A stretch of DNA of 64,000 nt from Pratylenchus scribneri (GCA_030063045.1 JAQSEB010000004.1:62001-126000), one strand, 5' to 3'; positions 1 to 10,482 are shown, counted from the first letter of the stretch. The notes: generated by a model from the letters alone, not told the origin. Translations and numbers: made by a program.

Positions 1-2
1 GC

Positions 3-723
3 CAAATGGGCACAACATTTGAAATGTGCAAAATTTGTGATGAACGAAATAAAAATGTGAAATTGGAGCCATGCGGACATTTACTTTGCCGATCATGTTT
101 GATCAAATGGCAGGTAAATAAAAAGGACTAAATTGGAATCAATCCAATTCAATTTTGATAAGGAAAAGTCGGATGGCGAGAAAAATTGCCCATTTTGTCG
201 TAATGAAATCAAAGGCACCGAAAATGTGTTGATTGAATCCTACAATCCAATCAGCAACAGCAATACAAATACAATTGAAAGGACAATGGCCAATAATAAA
301 TCCAATCCAGCAGAAAAGCCAGTCCCAACATTGCAAAGGGATTCAATCGCCTCATCCACTTCCTCCCCTCCACCAAGGCCTGAACGAACTGTCCAACAAA
401 TTTTGAACAATCCACTGAATCCTCCTTCCACCTCAACTCCTCCACCAATCCCGCCAAAAAGAGGTGGCCATATTTTGCCGGATGAACAGCACCAAAGGAG
501 AAGAGGATCCGCCAACATTGAGTCAGTCTGGAGGAGAAGAAATTATTTCCCCGAATTTATGCCGATTTTGATGTTCAGGCGCACTGAATCGCTGGATGGA
601 GGAGGACAATCATTTTTGGAAGAGTTGTCCAATGCCAGAGACAGGGTTGGCCCCTTTGGCGATTTTATGTGCGTTTCATGGGAAAAGGAGGATGGCGGCG
701 GACCTGCCGGATTGCATCAATGA
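3..723 (+). CDS. sli-1: Cbl-family RING E3 ubiquitin ligase, 3' end
   Basis: Partial gene entering from the left edge. Exons 3-113 and 163-723, joined by a 49-bp intron. The first exon reads [19 protein letters not shown] and then [11 protein letters not shown]; the second supplies [12 protein letters not shown]. Together they form a complete C3HC4 RING finger with the Cbl-specific wording (KICDE..KDVK-like, EPCGH, CPFCR.EIKGTE). Cbl proteins ubiquitinate activated receptor tyrosine kinases; the C. elegans member SLI-1 damps LET-23/EGFR signalling. The tyrosine-kinase-binding domain would lie upstream, outside the window. The tail after the RING is about 170 residues, rich in Pro and Ser (stretches such as [11 protein letters not shown]), consistent with SH3-binding. 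An AATAAA lies near 931. The terminal 30 residues are the least certain part. Confidence 0.85.
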
Positions 724-1163
724 ATCTTGATGGAGGAATGAATCCAGCAGCTGCAAGAAAAACGCCTTTTTTTATACCAAATTTCCATTTTTGTCTGTAT
801 TTATTTGTGAATTCAATACTCATTAAAAAGATTATTCTGTTCAATTGCATTTTTTACAGTCATTTCTGGGATAATTATGCCACCTATTTTACGTTGAAAT
901 TGAAAGAGAACACGATGAAATACTCTGGGAGAATAAAAAGTTTAATTTGCATAAATATTTATTAATTTTTTTTCATTGTTTCATTCAAACTCGATTATTT
1001 TGCTTTTCATATTCGCCAATTTTTCGTCCTGTTTATGATGGCATTTTTAGATGGAAATGAGAAAGGATTATTCAATAATTTGGCCTAAAAATATATCCCT
1101 TTTTCTGTAAAAATGATCCACGAATCGGCCTTTTCACAATGGCGTAAACGAATTTCGACTGGA

Positions 1164-2361
1164 ATGGATCAGGTTCCCTCATCAAGGGGCAATTTTGCCT
1201 AATTAATGCTTTGAAGATTTTGCCTGGACTTTATGTGGGCAGCCTTCGGGATGCCGTTGATGTGAAAATGTTGGATGAGAATAAAATTCGGGCAATTGTT
1301 TCGGTTCATGGATTCACAAAAGATTGTGATTTTGGAGGTGCTAAAGTTGAAGTCCTTCGTGTGGTTTTGAATGATTCCCCCGGCGAAAATGTGCTTAAAT
1401 ATTTCCCTTCCACAAATTCATTTATTCACTCTCATCGACTCCGTCAGGGTTACTCCATAATTTTATAATGAATTTAATTATTTCATTCAGAGAATGTTTT
1501 GGTCCATTGTTTGGCCGGTGCCAGCCGAAGTGTTTGTATTTGTGTGGCCTATTTGATGACCGTAACAAATTTGGGCTATTCAAATGCCCTTGAATATATT
1601 GGCCAAAGGCGATATTGTGCCAGACCAAATTTTGGCTTCAAAATGCAACTCATGAAATTTGGAGAAAAAGTAAATTAAATTTACCTAATATTATATATGA
1701 GAAACATTTAAAAATGTGGAAAAAATAGTGAAAGTGGCTAAAAGATTTTAACGGATTAATATTTTGTCCTTGACCGACAAACATATATCCAATCGATAGA
1801 TCTCGTTGAGAGACGTTTGATTATGATTCGGCTTATAGGCTTAACCAATTTGAAATTAGTTTTAAACCAAAAGGCACGAGATTGTTTTAAACGATTTAAA
1901 CTTTTTTTTATTAAACCATAACAAATTATTTACCAATCGATGCGTCTTGATGGGATCTATCGATTGGGTATAAGGTTTATTAATCCAGGACAAACCATTA
2001 AACCACTAAAACCTTTTCGCAGTTTTCATTGATTTTTTCGACAAATTAAACACCATTAATTATTTATATTTTGTTTATTTTTCAGTATATTGCCGCAGAG
2101 AGACAAAGATTATTTGGGGAATTCAGTCAAAATGATAGGAATGGCTTCATCAAATTGCATCGGGATGATTGCCTTTTCACAAATTCCCTTTTTGTTGAGG
2201 AGGCTAAACAGGCCGAAATGCACTTTTGCATTGTTGAAAATGGAAGCAGTGAACAAAACAGCAGCAGACGAAGCAATAAAAAAAGTGAAGAGATTGTTGA
2301 AATTGGAGAAGGAGGGCCCAACAAATTGTTGCTGGAAGCATTGCACTTTATTGGCCAATGA
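1164..2361 (+). CDS. DUSP22/DUSP15-like dual-specificity protein phosphatase
   Basis: Four exons proposed: 1164-1172 (Met-Asp-Gln), 1217-1448, 1491-1669 and 2086-2361; lengths sum to 696 nt, 231 residues. The protein opens with ILPGLYVGSLRDA, the start characteristic of DUSP22/DUSP15 (JSP1, VHY). The third exon carries the catalytic P-loop VHCLAGASRS (HCx5R: Cys nucleophile, Arg phosphate-binding), followed by CARPNFGF, also typical of this subfamily. The conserved general-acid Asp is in DSPGEN. The last exon (YIAAERQRLFGEF) extends the C-terminal helix, then runs into a Ser/Lys/Glu-rich tail longer than in vertebrates. The tiny first exon is inferred from phase only; translation could start elsewhere. 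The third intron (1670-2085) holds a repeat that also occurs in the guanylyl cyclase gene at 62.2-62.5 kb. Confidence 0.85.
1740..2062. repeat. Dispersed repeat in phosphatase intron
   Basis: AT-rich sequence containing inverted copies of ATCGATAGATC-like words (near 1792 and 1957) and the phrase ACAAACCATTAAACC. The same ordered words recur at 62212-62545 in a guanylyl cyclase intron, so this is a dispersed element, probably a foldback or MITE type, and not ordinary intron sequence. Confidence 0.6.
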
Positions 2362-2580
2362 TGGAATATGGCAGACTCACTGGGCCACAAAAGGGCAAGA
2401 AATTAATGAAGAAGAAAGCTTCAATATTTCCACCGATGTCCGAATAATTGCCATCTTCCCTTCCCCTTTGGAATCCGAGTAAATTTGAATATCTTCTCAA
2501 AATCCCAACCATTCCTTTCCCTCTCTCATCATTTGGTCTTTCAATACTTCATAAAATATGCCCAAAATTGCCATCCAAAA

Positions 2581-2744
2581 TACCGTATTTCCTCTATTAG
2601 AGAAGCCTATGGGGTTATAAGTTTCGAAGCACAAAAATGGATTGATATTTTTGAACAATCCATAGCATTTTTAATAGTGTCCAATGGTACTAAAAAAATG
2701 TAATGCAAAGTCCGAGGGTGGACTTCTAATAGAGAAAATACTCT
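2581..2744. mobile_element. MITE-like element, TACCGTATTT family
   Basis: Begins TACCGTATTTCCTCTATTAG and ends with the near inverse (CTAATAGAGAAAATACT). About 165 bp, no coding capacity. Related ends occur at 3716-3931 and 61263-61651. Confidence 0.5.
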
Positions 2745-3441
2745 TTGAATTTGTATTTATCGCCCACACAAATTTATATAGTCCAATTTTAATGATGCTC
2801 CATTTTTGATTTTGTACTTGTATAAAAAAAAAAAACATTTAACGTCAGTTTCGCCCTAAAGTTCCTTCCTTCCTGTGTTGCTCCATCTTCTCGGGAAAAC
2901 ATCACCAATTTTACTTCCAATTTTCCTCTCTTCACTAAAGTGGGAGTTTATCGAGAGGGATTTTAATTTCCTAGAGCGTTTTGCGTGGAACGGCATCATT
3001 CATCATTAGCCAATAAAAAGCACATAGAGTCATGGCTAATCCGGCAGCCGGAATATATTTTGACATTTAAACGAAGAAAGTTGATGAGAGGAATATTCAT
3101 TTTGGTAAAAGATGATGAAGCAAACAACAATGGCAAAGCAACCGGAAGGAAACCCGCGCCGGCCAATGCCGAACAATATGCCCTTTAATTGTCCTAAAAG
3201 TGGAATTGTTGGTCTTGGATTTCTGCAAACTGTGCCATTCACAATTCCTCCAATGAACTCATCCTCAAATTCCCTCCAACCATTGTTAATCTTATTTATA
3301 GAATAAATTCACAAGAAATGCCGTATATAAAGCCCATTTCGGTTAATTCTCACATAAATGACCACATTCAATTCAACAAGTTTGTAACTAATAAAGCTGC
3401 ATATTTTAGAATAAACTTTGGAGGGAATTATTTAAAAAACA
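2745..3441. other. Intergenic, no supported gene
   Basis: Between the MITE and the insulin-like gene. Only short open frames without recognisable motifs; a possible start at 3032 (MANPAAGIYFDI) stops after 12 codons. Nothing else supported. Confidence 0.4.
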
Positions 3442-4212
3442 ATGACTTCAAAAATTGGAACATCACGGAAACATTTTTTGGCACTAATAAGCCTTCTTCT
3501 CTTCGCATTCACAATATCCGAAGCATTTATTCGAAGGCCGAATGTGGGTTTGATGAAACTTTGCCCCCCCGGGAGGAGAATCATTCGCTGCTGCTTGGGA
3601 AATCACTTGTGGAATGAAAAGGAAGAAAAGAAGTTTGGTAGAGGAGGACATCGAAGAGCATTTAATTCATAAACGAGTGAATTACGGTTGGAATAATATT
3701 GGTTAGTGGGTGGCATACCGTATTTCTTCTTTTATTGGCCTTCCCCTAACGAACTTCTTTGGAGGGTTTGACAAATAAAAGCCCTCTCCTTCTAGCCTCT
3801 AATTATGTCCCCTTTTTCTAATAATAGCCCATTTCAATTAAGGAGAAAAAAGTAAAAAAATATGAATTTTTACTCCCTTTTAGGTTCATTAAAAATAGCA
3901 GCCCTTGGACACTAATAGAGGGAATACGGTATTTCAAATAACTCACAGGGCTTATTCCAACAATTTACAGATAAACTCTCATCAGCAGAATTAAAAAGGA
4001 ACAGTATTGAAACAAACAGATCAACAAAAATGATAGATGGAGGAAAAACAAAGGAACAATACCGGGTCCCATCAATGACAGAAATGATGCTGGTTGGGAT
4101 TAAACGCAAATTTATTATCTGACAAATCTGTTTTCAGTTTTGCTGTCGTTTTGGTTGTTCTCTACGAGATCTAATGCCATATTGTGACCCTTTCGGTGGT
4201 TGGGATTCCTGA
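3442..4212 (+). CDS. Insulin-like peptide precursor with a 1-base frameshift in a C7 run
   Basis: Exon 1 is 3442-3676, exon 2 is 4138-4212. The ATG opens a signal peptide (hydrophobic core FLALISLLLFAFTISEA) followed by RRPNVGLMKLCPPG, the start of a nematode B chain. The run of seven C at 3564-3570 then shifts the frame. Reading on in the +1 frame without a stop gives GGESFAAAWEITCGMKRKKR (second B-chain Cys and a basic cleavage site), an acidic C-peptide, and HLIHKR at the exon end. Exon 2 begins immediately with the A chain FCCRFGCSLRDLMPYC, exactly CC-x3-C-x8-C, then a short tail and TGA. Without the shift the frame in use ends at 3672 in a peptide lacking the A chain. Six C would restore one 102-residue prepropeptide, so this is either an assembly or sequencing error or a recent pseudogene. 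The intron contains a MITE. Confidence 0.85.
3716..3931. mobile_element. MITE with TACCGTATT/AATACGGTA termini inside insulin intron
   Basis: A 216-bp stretch flanked by exact short inverted termini TACCGTATT and AATACGGTA, lying wholly in the insulin-like gene intron. The outer TA on both sides would fit a TA target-site duplication as in Tc1/mariner-type MITEs. Confidence 0.6.
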
Positions 4213-4292
4213 CCAAAAATACCTCTAATTCAATTAATTAACCATTAAATTGTATTGCAAATAAAATGAATATGAATAAATAAATTTTAACA
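4213..4292. other. 3' region of the insulin-like gene
   Basis: Contains AATAAA-like words near 4260-4282. The same 3' sequence recurs downstream of the insulin remnants at 13040-13100 and 19955-20030. Confidence 0.4.
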
Positions 4293-4807
4293 TATATTCT
4301 GTTTTTTGGATTTGGAAGTATGTATTCTAGAAACTAAACTGGAACAGCTTTCGATTGATATATAGTTTGTTGGGTCTATGCTCAAAACCCAAGGATTTAG
4401 TAGATGGAGGTGAGGAAAAACTGCAAATTTGGCATGTCATGGCCTAATGGCGAAGAAGGGGGTTTGGATGAGAGGCAAATGGGTTGAAAATGGGCAGGAG
4501 TCGTGGGTTCGAATCCAAGCAAGAGCAAGTAATTTTTTAGATGATTAAAAGTTGGGAAAGGGTTTTTGGGGTGGAGAAACCGGCCTTACTATTGCTTTTA
4601 ATTTTTTTTTTTTGAATGCGCATGAGAGAAAATATGGTTTAAAATAGTAAAAATGAGTAAATGTCCATAAGGTGAATGGGGTGGACATGCTTACCGGGAA
4701 AAATTTTAAACGCCCCTCGCTTTTTTATATCCAAAATTTTATTAAACCAGACGCATTAACGGCTGGTTTATACTTTAAAAAATTTTGAGAACGAATAAAT
4801 TTTAACA
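4293..4807. mobile_element. 515-bp insertion with 14-bp target duplication and a tRNA-like core
   Basis: The word AATAAATTTTAACA occurs at 4279-4292 and again at 4794-4807, while the equivalent place near 20020 has it once. The sequence between is therefore an insertion with a 14-bp target-site duplication. Near 4500-4516 it carries GTGGGTTCGAATCC, a pol III B-box, preceded by an A-box-like GCCTAATGGCGAAG. A tRNA-derived SINE or related retro-element is the simplest reading. Confidence 0.55.
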
Positions 4808-4931
4808 ACATTTATTCTTTTGTGTGATGTGGCAGACCACCAAATTTAACAATTTGAATGATAATATATTTTAAATAGCAACGAATTCTCATCAAAAGGT
4901 CGCCCATCATCATTCCAAAATATTTCCATGT

Positions 4932-5771
4932 TCAGTAAAGTCGTTGTGGTTGGCCCATCGTCGATTTGATGTGCAATGAGCGAACATTCTGCCAATTCTT
5001 TTTCAGCAGCGAAACCAGGAAATTAATGCCCAGCGCGATGTTCGAGACCAACTCCTCCTGGGACATTTCCACGTGGCCAATTGCAACGGCCAAACAAAGA
5101 ACCTAAAATATAAATAGATCAATATGATGAATTAATTAGTGTATTTTTAACCTTCTTCATTTGGAATTTCACGGTGGCCTTAATCTCGTCAACTTTGGCG
5201 GACAAATTGTCGTTGTGAGTCACGACAGAAGGAAACTTGCCGGCTTTGTTCAAACCAGGACCGAGAATACGTGGAATTTGCCTATATTTTGGAAATAATT
5301 TTTGAAGATAAATTGGAAATAACTTGATAAGCGATTCCGAGGCCAGAAAAGCATCATAACTCTTGCTGAGTGTTTTGATCAGCTTTTTGTCCTTGTTCAG
5401 CTTCTTCAGATCATCGGCAGTCATACATGGAATACTGCAATAAAAATATATCACAAAAGTAAGAAATAGTAAAAGAAAAACTCATTGGCGGTGGCCTCGT
5501 CGAAATGCTTTTGGTCTCCCAAAATGCAAACCTTCATTTTTGGACGTGGAATGTTCTTCAGTCTTTAATAATTTAATTTAAACCATTATTATCGATTTAT
5601 TTTAAACCTGACTGTGCCGCTGAAACGTTTGTCCTTTTGCGGGTCATAATTCTTCAATGCAATTTGCAGTTCAATTGTCTCGCGGAATTTGCGCTTCTTT
5701 TCCTGCGATTTCTTCAGGACTTCGGCCACACATTCATTTAGAGTATCACGAGAAATTTTGGATGATGACAT
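4932..5771 (-). CDS. rpl-10A: 60S ribosomal protein L10a (uL1), copy 1
   Basis: Five exons on the minus strand: 5608-5771, 5482-5562, 5324-5434, 5152-5281, 4932-5102; 218 residues, the normal length for eukaryotic uL1. It starts [15 protein letters not shown], contains [47 protein letters not shown], and ends [10 protein letters not shown], all hallmark L10a segments. The protein forms the mobile L1 stalk at the ribosomal E site. No disruption seen. The intron after SESLIK is only about 42 nt and happens to be open in frame, so naive translation reads through it. Two further copies lie at 14392 (damaged) and 20165 (intact), in duplicated surroundings. Its 5' flank is shared nearly base for base with copy 3. 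Confidence 0.95.
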
Positions 5772-6428
5772 TTTCTTTGTAAATTGTATCGATTAAGGTA
5801 AATTGATTTTCTGTTAAATAATTTAAAAAATTATTTTAACAATTAATTTCGGATTCGGTCAAAATTCGCGCAGTGCATCGGTAATCAATCCGTTTCCGTT
5901 CCGGTCAAAAACTGAAGACACAAGCAAAAACATTATTATAATCTCGAACAAATTTATCGATGACAAATTTGATATGTTCCTAGAATTTTGTCTGTGGAAG
6001 AGCAGAGATGGAGTGAATTTGATTAGTATATTAGGATCAGTAAATGGCAATGATTGGAAAAATGGTTTCTGGGTTGCCAAAGCCTATCCCATTGGCCTAG
6101 AAATGCTAATGAAATATAAAAAAAGGGATGGGAAATCTTTTAATGATAAAAAAACAAACATCGTTTTCATTGAAACTTAAGAAATTGCAAACAGACGAAT
6201 TTTTTATAATTTCATAGCAAACGTAAAATTTTTTTACACCTTTTAGAGAAAAAGAGAACGAGCGGAAATAGAATAGAAAAAAAGAGAGAGGAAAAAGAAA
6301 AATAAAGCAAGATGACAAAATATCCAAATTTTACGCTTATAATTGGAATAAAAAATATGTTTCATGCCATGCTCTTCTGATTCACATTCTTTTTCATTAA
6401 TCATTACGTTAGATTAGAATAAATTCTA
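5772..6428. other. Duplicated 5' flank of RPL10A copy 1
   Basis: Almost identical to 21005-21684 upstream of copy 3. It includes a 68-codon open frame (5974-6180) identical in both copies, but diverged homologous flanks near 10845 and 24735 carry stops, so coding is doubtful. The shared sequence is interrupted exactly at 6428/6429 by the Helitron-like insertion. Confidence 0.6.
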
Positions 6429-6467
6429 CGAGCGTTGGGATGCCGCTTCGCGGCATCCCAACGCTCG
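6429..6467. repeat. Perfect terminal hairpin, copy 1
   Basis: Arms 6429-6446 (CGAGCGTTGGGATGCCGC) and 6450-6467 are exact inverse complements around a TTC loop. Identical hairpin at 8319-8357. GC-rich against an AT-rich background. Confidence 0.9.
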
Positions 6468-7120
6468 CCATAACTTTTTAAAATAAAAATGATTGAAAGC
6501 TTGAGAATCTCATTTTTAATTCTCATTCTCTTTAAATTGAACAAATGTGCAGATTCCTCACCCTAATTAATTCTTAATCATGATCATGAATTAGGTAACT
6601 TATGCGTCTAATTCATCATTTTTATTTCTATTTCATTCTTCAATTATCCCTTCATACATTCCCAACATTATCGACCATTCCCGGCTTTTTAGCCTTCATT
6701 CTCGACCATTCTCGCGACCATTTTCGGCTTTTTAGCCTTCATTCTCGACCATTCTCGCGACCATTCTCGGCTTTTCTACCTTCCATTCTCTACAAATTCC
6801 AGCTTTTATCTTTCATTCTTGGCGATTCCCAGTTTTATGATTGCTTAATTCCCAATATTCCTAATATTTTACTCTTAAATCTCTTTAATTCTCAGCAATT
6901 TCACTTTTATTCTCGATAACTACTTTTAATTTTTATTATATTTCTTAGATTTTCACATCATTCTCGATAATTTTCGGACAATTCTCGTCATTTTCCTCTT
7001 CATTTTTTAAAAAAATTCCGGCGTTTCGTTCCAATATCCATGCTTTACCCTCTCTTTTACTACTTTTGTTTCAATTTCATTATACCCAGTCATTTTTTAT
7101 CCATTGTTTTAATTGCTTAA

Positions 7121-7161
7121 AGGAGCGCCCGGTCGCCGCTGCGCGGCTCCCGGCCGCTCCT
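7121..7161. repeat. Second-type hairpin (AGGAGCG...CGCTCCT), copy 1
   Basis: Imperfect palindrome starting AGGAGCGCCCGGTCGCCG and ending CGGCCGCTCCT. Further copies at 7911-7951 and 9222-9262, each preceded by about 50 bp of the same AT-rich leader (CATTGTTTTAATTGCTTAA). Confidence 0.8.
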
Positions 7162-7162
7162 A

Positions 7163-7830
7163 TTGTCTGTTCATCCGAATATTTGTATGTTTTTGTTTTC
7201 CCGAACAATTAGTGTTTTGTTGAGCCGAACAATTTAATGTTTTTGTTTTCCCGAACAATTAGTGTTTTGTTTATCCGAACATTTGAATGTTTTTGTTTTC
7301 CCGAACAATTTGTGTTTTGTTTATCCGAACATTTGAATGTTTTTGTTTTCCCGAACAATTTGTGTTTTGTTTTTGTTTTCCCGAACAATTTGTGTTTTGT
7401 TCATCCGAACATTTGAATGTTTTTTATTTTCCCGAACAATTTGTGTTTTGTTCAACCGAACAATTTAATGTTTTTGTTTTCCCGAACAATTTGTGTTTTG
7501 TTCAACCGAACAATTTAATGTTTTTGTTTTCCCGAACAATTTGTGTCTTGTTCATCCGAACATTTGAATGTTTTTGTTTTCCCGAACAATTTGTGTTTTG
7601 TTCATCCGAACATTTGAATATTTTTGTTTTCCCAAACTATTTGTGTTTTGTTCATCCGAACATTTGAATGTTTTTATTTTCCCGAACAATTTCTGTTTTG
7701 TTCATCCGAACATTTGAATGTTTTTGTTGACAATTTGTATTTTTGTTCATCCAAACATTTGAATGTTTTTATATTCCCGAACAATTTTTGTTTTGTTCAT
7801 CCAAAGATTTTATTTTTTTGTTAGTCTAAT
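7163..7830. repeat. Minisatellite array 1 inside the Helitron-like unit
   Basis: Tandem, imperfect units of about 50 bp alternating the phrases TTTTCCCGAACAATTTGTG and TTCATCCGAACATTTGAATG. Long open frames through it are repeat artefacts. Confidence 0.9.
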
Positions 7831-7910
7831 TTTGTGTTTTATTTTTCCAAAACTTTTGTTTCAATTTCATTATACTAAGTCATTTTCTATCCATTGTTTT
7901 AATTGCTTAA

Positions 7911-7951
7911 AGGAGCGCCCGGTCGCCGCTGCGCGGCTCCCGGCCGCTCCT
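7911..7951. repeat. Second-type hairpin, copy 2
   Basis: Same 41-bp sequence as 7121-7161, with the same AT-rich leader. Confidence 0.8.
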
Positions 7952-8318
7952 ATTGTTAATTTTCAACACTTCTCACATCCTTTTTTTATTATTTTACATT
8001 CCCAGCAATACAATTTAATTAAATTTTAATAAAAAGTATTATTTAATAACGATTTAGCTAAAATAATTGAATTAAAATGTTGAAATATGTTTATTTTTAT
8101 AATTATTTATAATCCATCACAAAAATATTTATTTTAATTTCCTTTATTTCTTTATATTTATACTCTAAAATCTCTTTTTCTTTGTTTCTTCACTCTGTCA
8201 TTTAATTTTTGGATAAAAAATCTTAAAAATTTAAAAAATACAAAACGCCAAAAAAGAAATATTTGACTGATATTATTTGTTTACTAACGGACTAACATGG
8301 CTCACTTACTATATAGGA

Positions 8319-8357
8319 CGAGCGTTGGGATGCCGCTTCGCGGCATCCCAACGCTCG
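8319..8357. repeat. Perfect terminal hairpin, copy 2
   Basis: Identical to 6429-6467; marks the junction between the two tandem units, directly after ATATAGGA. Confidence 0.9.
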
Positions 8358-8544
8358 TAAATCGTTTTCATGCAATTTAATGAAAAATTCACCCATTTCT
8401 ATTGATGGAACACAGTGAAGGAAAAATTTTCATAGCTAATTTTGGGAACCTCATCTTAATTAATTCCACTGATCAGTGAACACTGATAATCCCTTTACTT
8501 CATCATTCTGATTCATCTTTTACTATACTATTTGCATTTTAGTT

Positions 8545-9168
8545 TTACTAAATATTTGAATGTTTTTTTATCCCGAATAATTTGTGTTTTGTTCATCCGA
8601 ACATTTGAATATTTTTGTTTTCCCGAACAATTTGTGTTTTTGTTCATCCGAACATTTGAATATTTTTGTTTTCCCGAACAATTTGTGTTTTTGTTCATCC
8701 GAACATTTGAATATTTTTGTTTTCCCGAACAATTTGTGTTTTTGTTCATCGAACATTTGAATGTTTTTGTTTTCCCGAACAATTTGTGTTTTGTTCATCC
8801 GAACATTTGAATGTTTTTGTTTTCCCGAACAATTTGTGTTTTGTTCATCCGAACATTTGAATGTTTTTGTTTTCCCGAACAATTTGTGTTTTTGTTCATC
8901 CAAACATTTGAATGTTTTTGTTTTCCCGAACATTTGACTGTTTTTGTTTTCCCGAACATTTGACTGTTTTTGTTTTCCCGAACAATTTGTATTTTTGTTC
9001 ATCCAAACATTTGAATGTTTTTGTTTTCCCGAACATTTGACTGTTTTTGTTTTCCCGAACATTTGACTGTTTTTGTTTTCCCGAACATTTGAATGTTTTT
9101 GTTTTCCCGAACATTTGAATGTTTTTGTTTTCCCGAACATTTGAATGTTTTTGTTTTCCCAAACATTT
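8545..9168. repeat. Minisatellite array 2 inside the Helitron-like unit
   Basis: Same phrases as array 1, ending in shorter units with TTTTCCCGAACATTTG(A)(A/C)TG. Followed at 9222-9262 by a second-type hairpin. Confidence 0.9.
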
Positions 9169-9689
9169 GTTTCAATTTCATTATATTCAGTCATTTTTTA
9201 TCCATTGTTTTAATTGCTTAAAGGAGCGCCCGGTCGCCGCTGCGCGGCTCCCGGCCGCTCCTATTATCAATTTTCAATACTTCTAGTTCTTTTCTTACAT
9301 CCTTTTTTGTTATTTTTACTTTCCCAGCAATACAATTTACTTAAATTAATAAAAAAGTATTATTTAATAACGATTTACTCAAAATAATTAATTAAAATGA
9401 TGAAATATATTATTTTTATAATTAATTATAATCCACGGCAAAAATATTTATTTTTGTTTCCTTTATTTCTTTATAATGTATGCCTAAAAACTCTATTTAT
9501 TTTTGTTTCCTTTATTTCTTTATAATTTATGCCTAAAAACTCTTTTTCTCTATTTATTCATTGCATTTGCATTATTTAATTTGGACAAAAAGTCAAAAAA
9601 ATTAAAATATACAAAACGCCAAAAAATAAATATTTAACTCATATTATTTGTTTACTAACGGACTAACACAGCTCACTTACTATATAGGA

Positions 9690-10200
9690 TTCACATCATT
9701 CATTTTAAATATTTTCCTCAATGTATTGATGATAAATTGAAAATCTGAAATCTAACTGGTTATTAATTGCGGCTTCGTCTGGGATTGGGGGAAAATCTGC
9801 ACACCAATTCGGTTATTAGGGATGATTCAAAGGGAGAATAGGCCATTTTGCTTCCAATATTTATAAACCCCATTTAAAAGTTCTCCTTCCAAAGCATTCA
9901 TTTCATTCCCATAAAAACATATTATTTGCAAACAATTTTCTTCCCTGATGACATTCATTTTTGGTTAAGCTGTCCTTTATAAATAATTAACAATTTTCCC
10001 TCCTCCATAATACACAATAAGAATTGTTTTGGAGGTAAAAGAAACCTTTCAAAATATTTTTTGGGACTAAAAGAAATTTTGATTTAATTGTACCCGCATC
10101 CTTCTCTTTCATTCGTTTTTTTATTACGCGAATTTGACAATTTCTAATCATTTTAATAATTAATTCTCTTTAAGAATAAGAATTACCAAAACAATCCTTC
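9690..10200 (+). promoter_or_regulatory. Shared upstream module of coiled-coil gene A
   Basis: Contains TCTGGGATTGGGGG (about 9778), GATGATTCAAAGGGAGAA (about 9820) and a TATA-like TTATAAACCCCATTT (9861). The same boxes in the same order precede all five family members. GTTAAGC near 9963 and TTTAAG near 10175 may be donor and acceptor of a 5'UTR intron. Confidence 0.6.
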
Positions 10201-10482
10201 ATGTCGGACCGTGAACGCAGAGAGGCCGAAGTGAGACGTATGGAGGAAGAGGTACAACGACTGGAGCGAGAATTTTACCGTGAAAGGCAACGTCGCAATA
10301 TTGAACTTCTTCGTCTTCATGAAGAGAGAGTCCAGGAAGAAGAGCGCATTCGTGAGGATGAACGTCGTCGAGTGCAGGAGGAGCATAGGGAACGCCAGCG
10401 GCAACAATGGCGCGATCAGAAGAATCGATGGTATGCACGACGTCGCAATGGTGGCGGTGGCCAAGATGGCAATGGCCAATGA
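10201..10482 (+). CDS. Small charged coiled-coil protein, family copy A
   Basis: Single-exon 93-residue protein of a family I do not recognise. It starts MSDRERREAEVRRMEEEVQR, is almost entirely Glu/Arg/Gln with heptad-like spacing (long charged helix, probable coiled coil), and ends in a distinctive Gly tail RRRNGGGGQDGNGQ. No signal peptide, Cys or membrane segment. The protein is identical in copies at 19088 and 22196; more diverged relatives at 12323 and 25567 keep the start MSD, the arrangement of charges and the Gly tail. Retention of an open frame and C-terminus in diverged copies suggests a real, constrained protein. It lies downstream of RPL10A copy 1 and the Helitron-like insertion. 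Function unknown. Confidence 0.7.
   Translation: MSDRERREAEVRRMEEEVQRLEREFYRERQRRNIELLRLHEERVQEEERIREDERRRVQEEHRERQRQQWRDQKNRWYARRRNGGGGQDGNGQ

Larger units (their letters stand above)
6429..9689 (-). mobile_element. Two head-to-tail non-autonomous Helitron-like elements
   Basis: The duplicated sequence AATAAATTCTA|TTCACATCATTC, intact at 21674-21696, is split here between 6428 and 9690 by 3261 bp, with no target-site duplication and insertion between A and T. Read on the minus strand each unit starts TCCTATATAGTAAG and ends with a perfect 18-bp-stem hairpin (6429-6467, 8319-8357). The first unit (6429-8318) ends ATATAGGA and abuts the hairpin of the second (8319-9689), which ends the same way. 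TC at the 5' end, a 3' hairpin, an A/T target, no duplication and tandem units are Helitron traits; the terminal CTCG differs from canonical CTRR. No Rep/helicase coding is visible. Each unit carries an internal minisatellite. Confidence 0.7.

Noticed and set aside
2985..3188. Possible cyclophilin-like start MANPAAGIYFDI
   Set aside because: Stops after 12 codons and no continuation of a cyclophilin is found in any frame with splice sites.
5119..5454. Single continuous 111-residue L10a frame (copy 1)
   Set aside because: It reads through short introns that happen to be open; the spliced model matches the family exactly.
5974..6180. 68-codon open frame identical at 5974 and 21206
   Set aside because: Identity is explained by recent segmental duplication; older homologous flanks near 10845 and 24735 contain stops, so no sign of coding constraint.
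7287..9194. Long open frames on both strands (126-208 codons) rich in repeated FPEQFVFCSS or GKTKTFKCS-like phrases
   Set aside because: They are translations of the minisatellite units; periodic, strand-symmetric, and without start or stop context.
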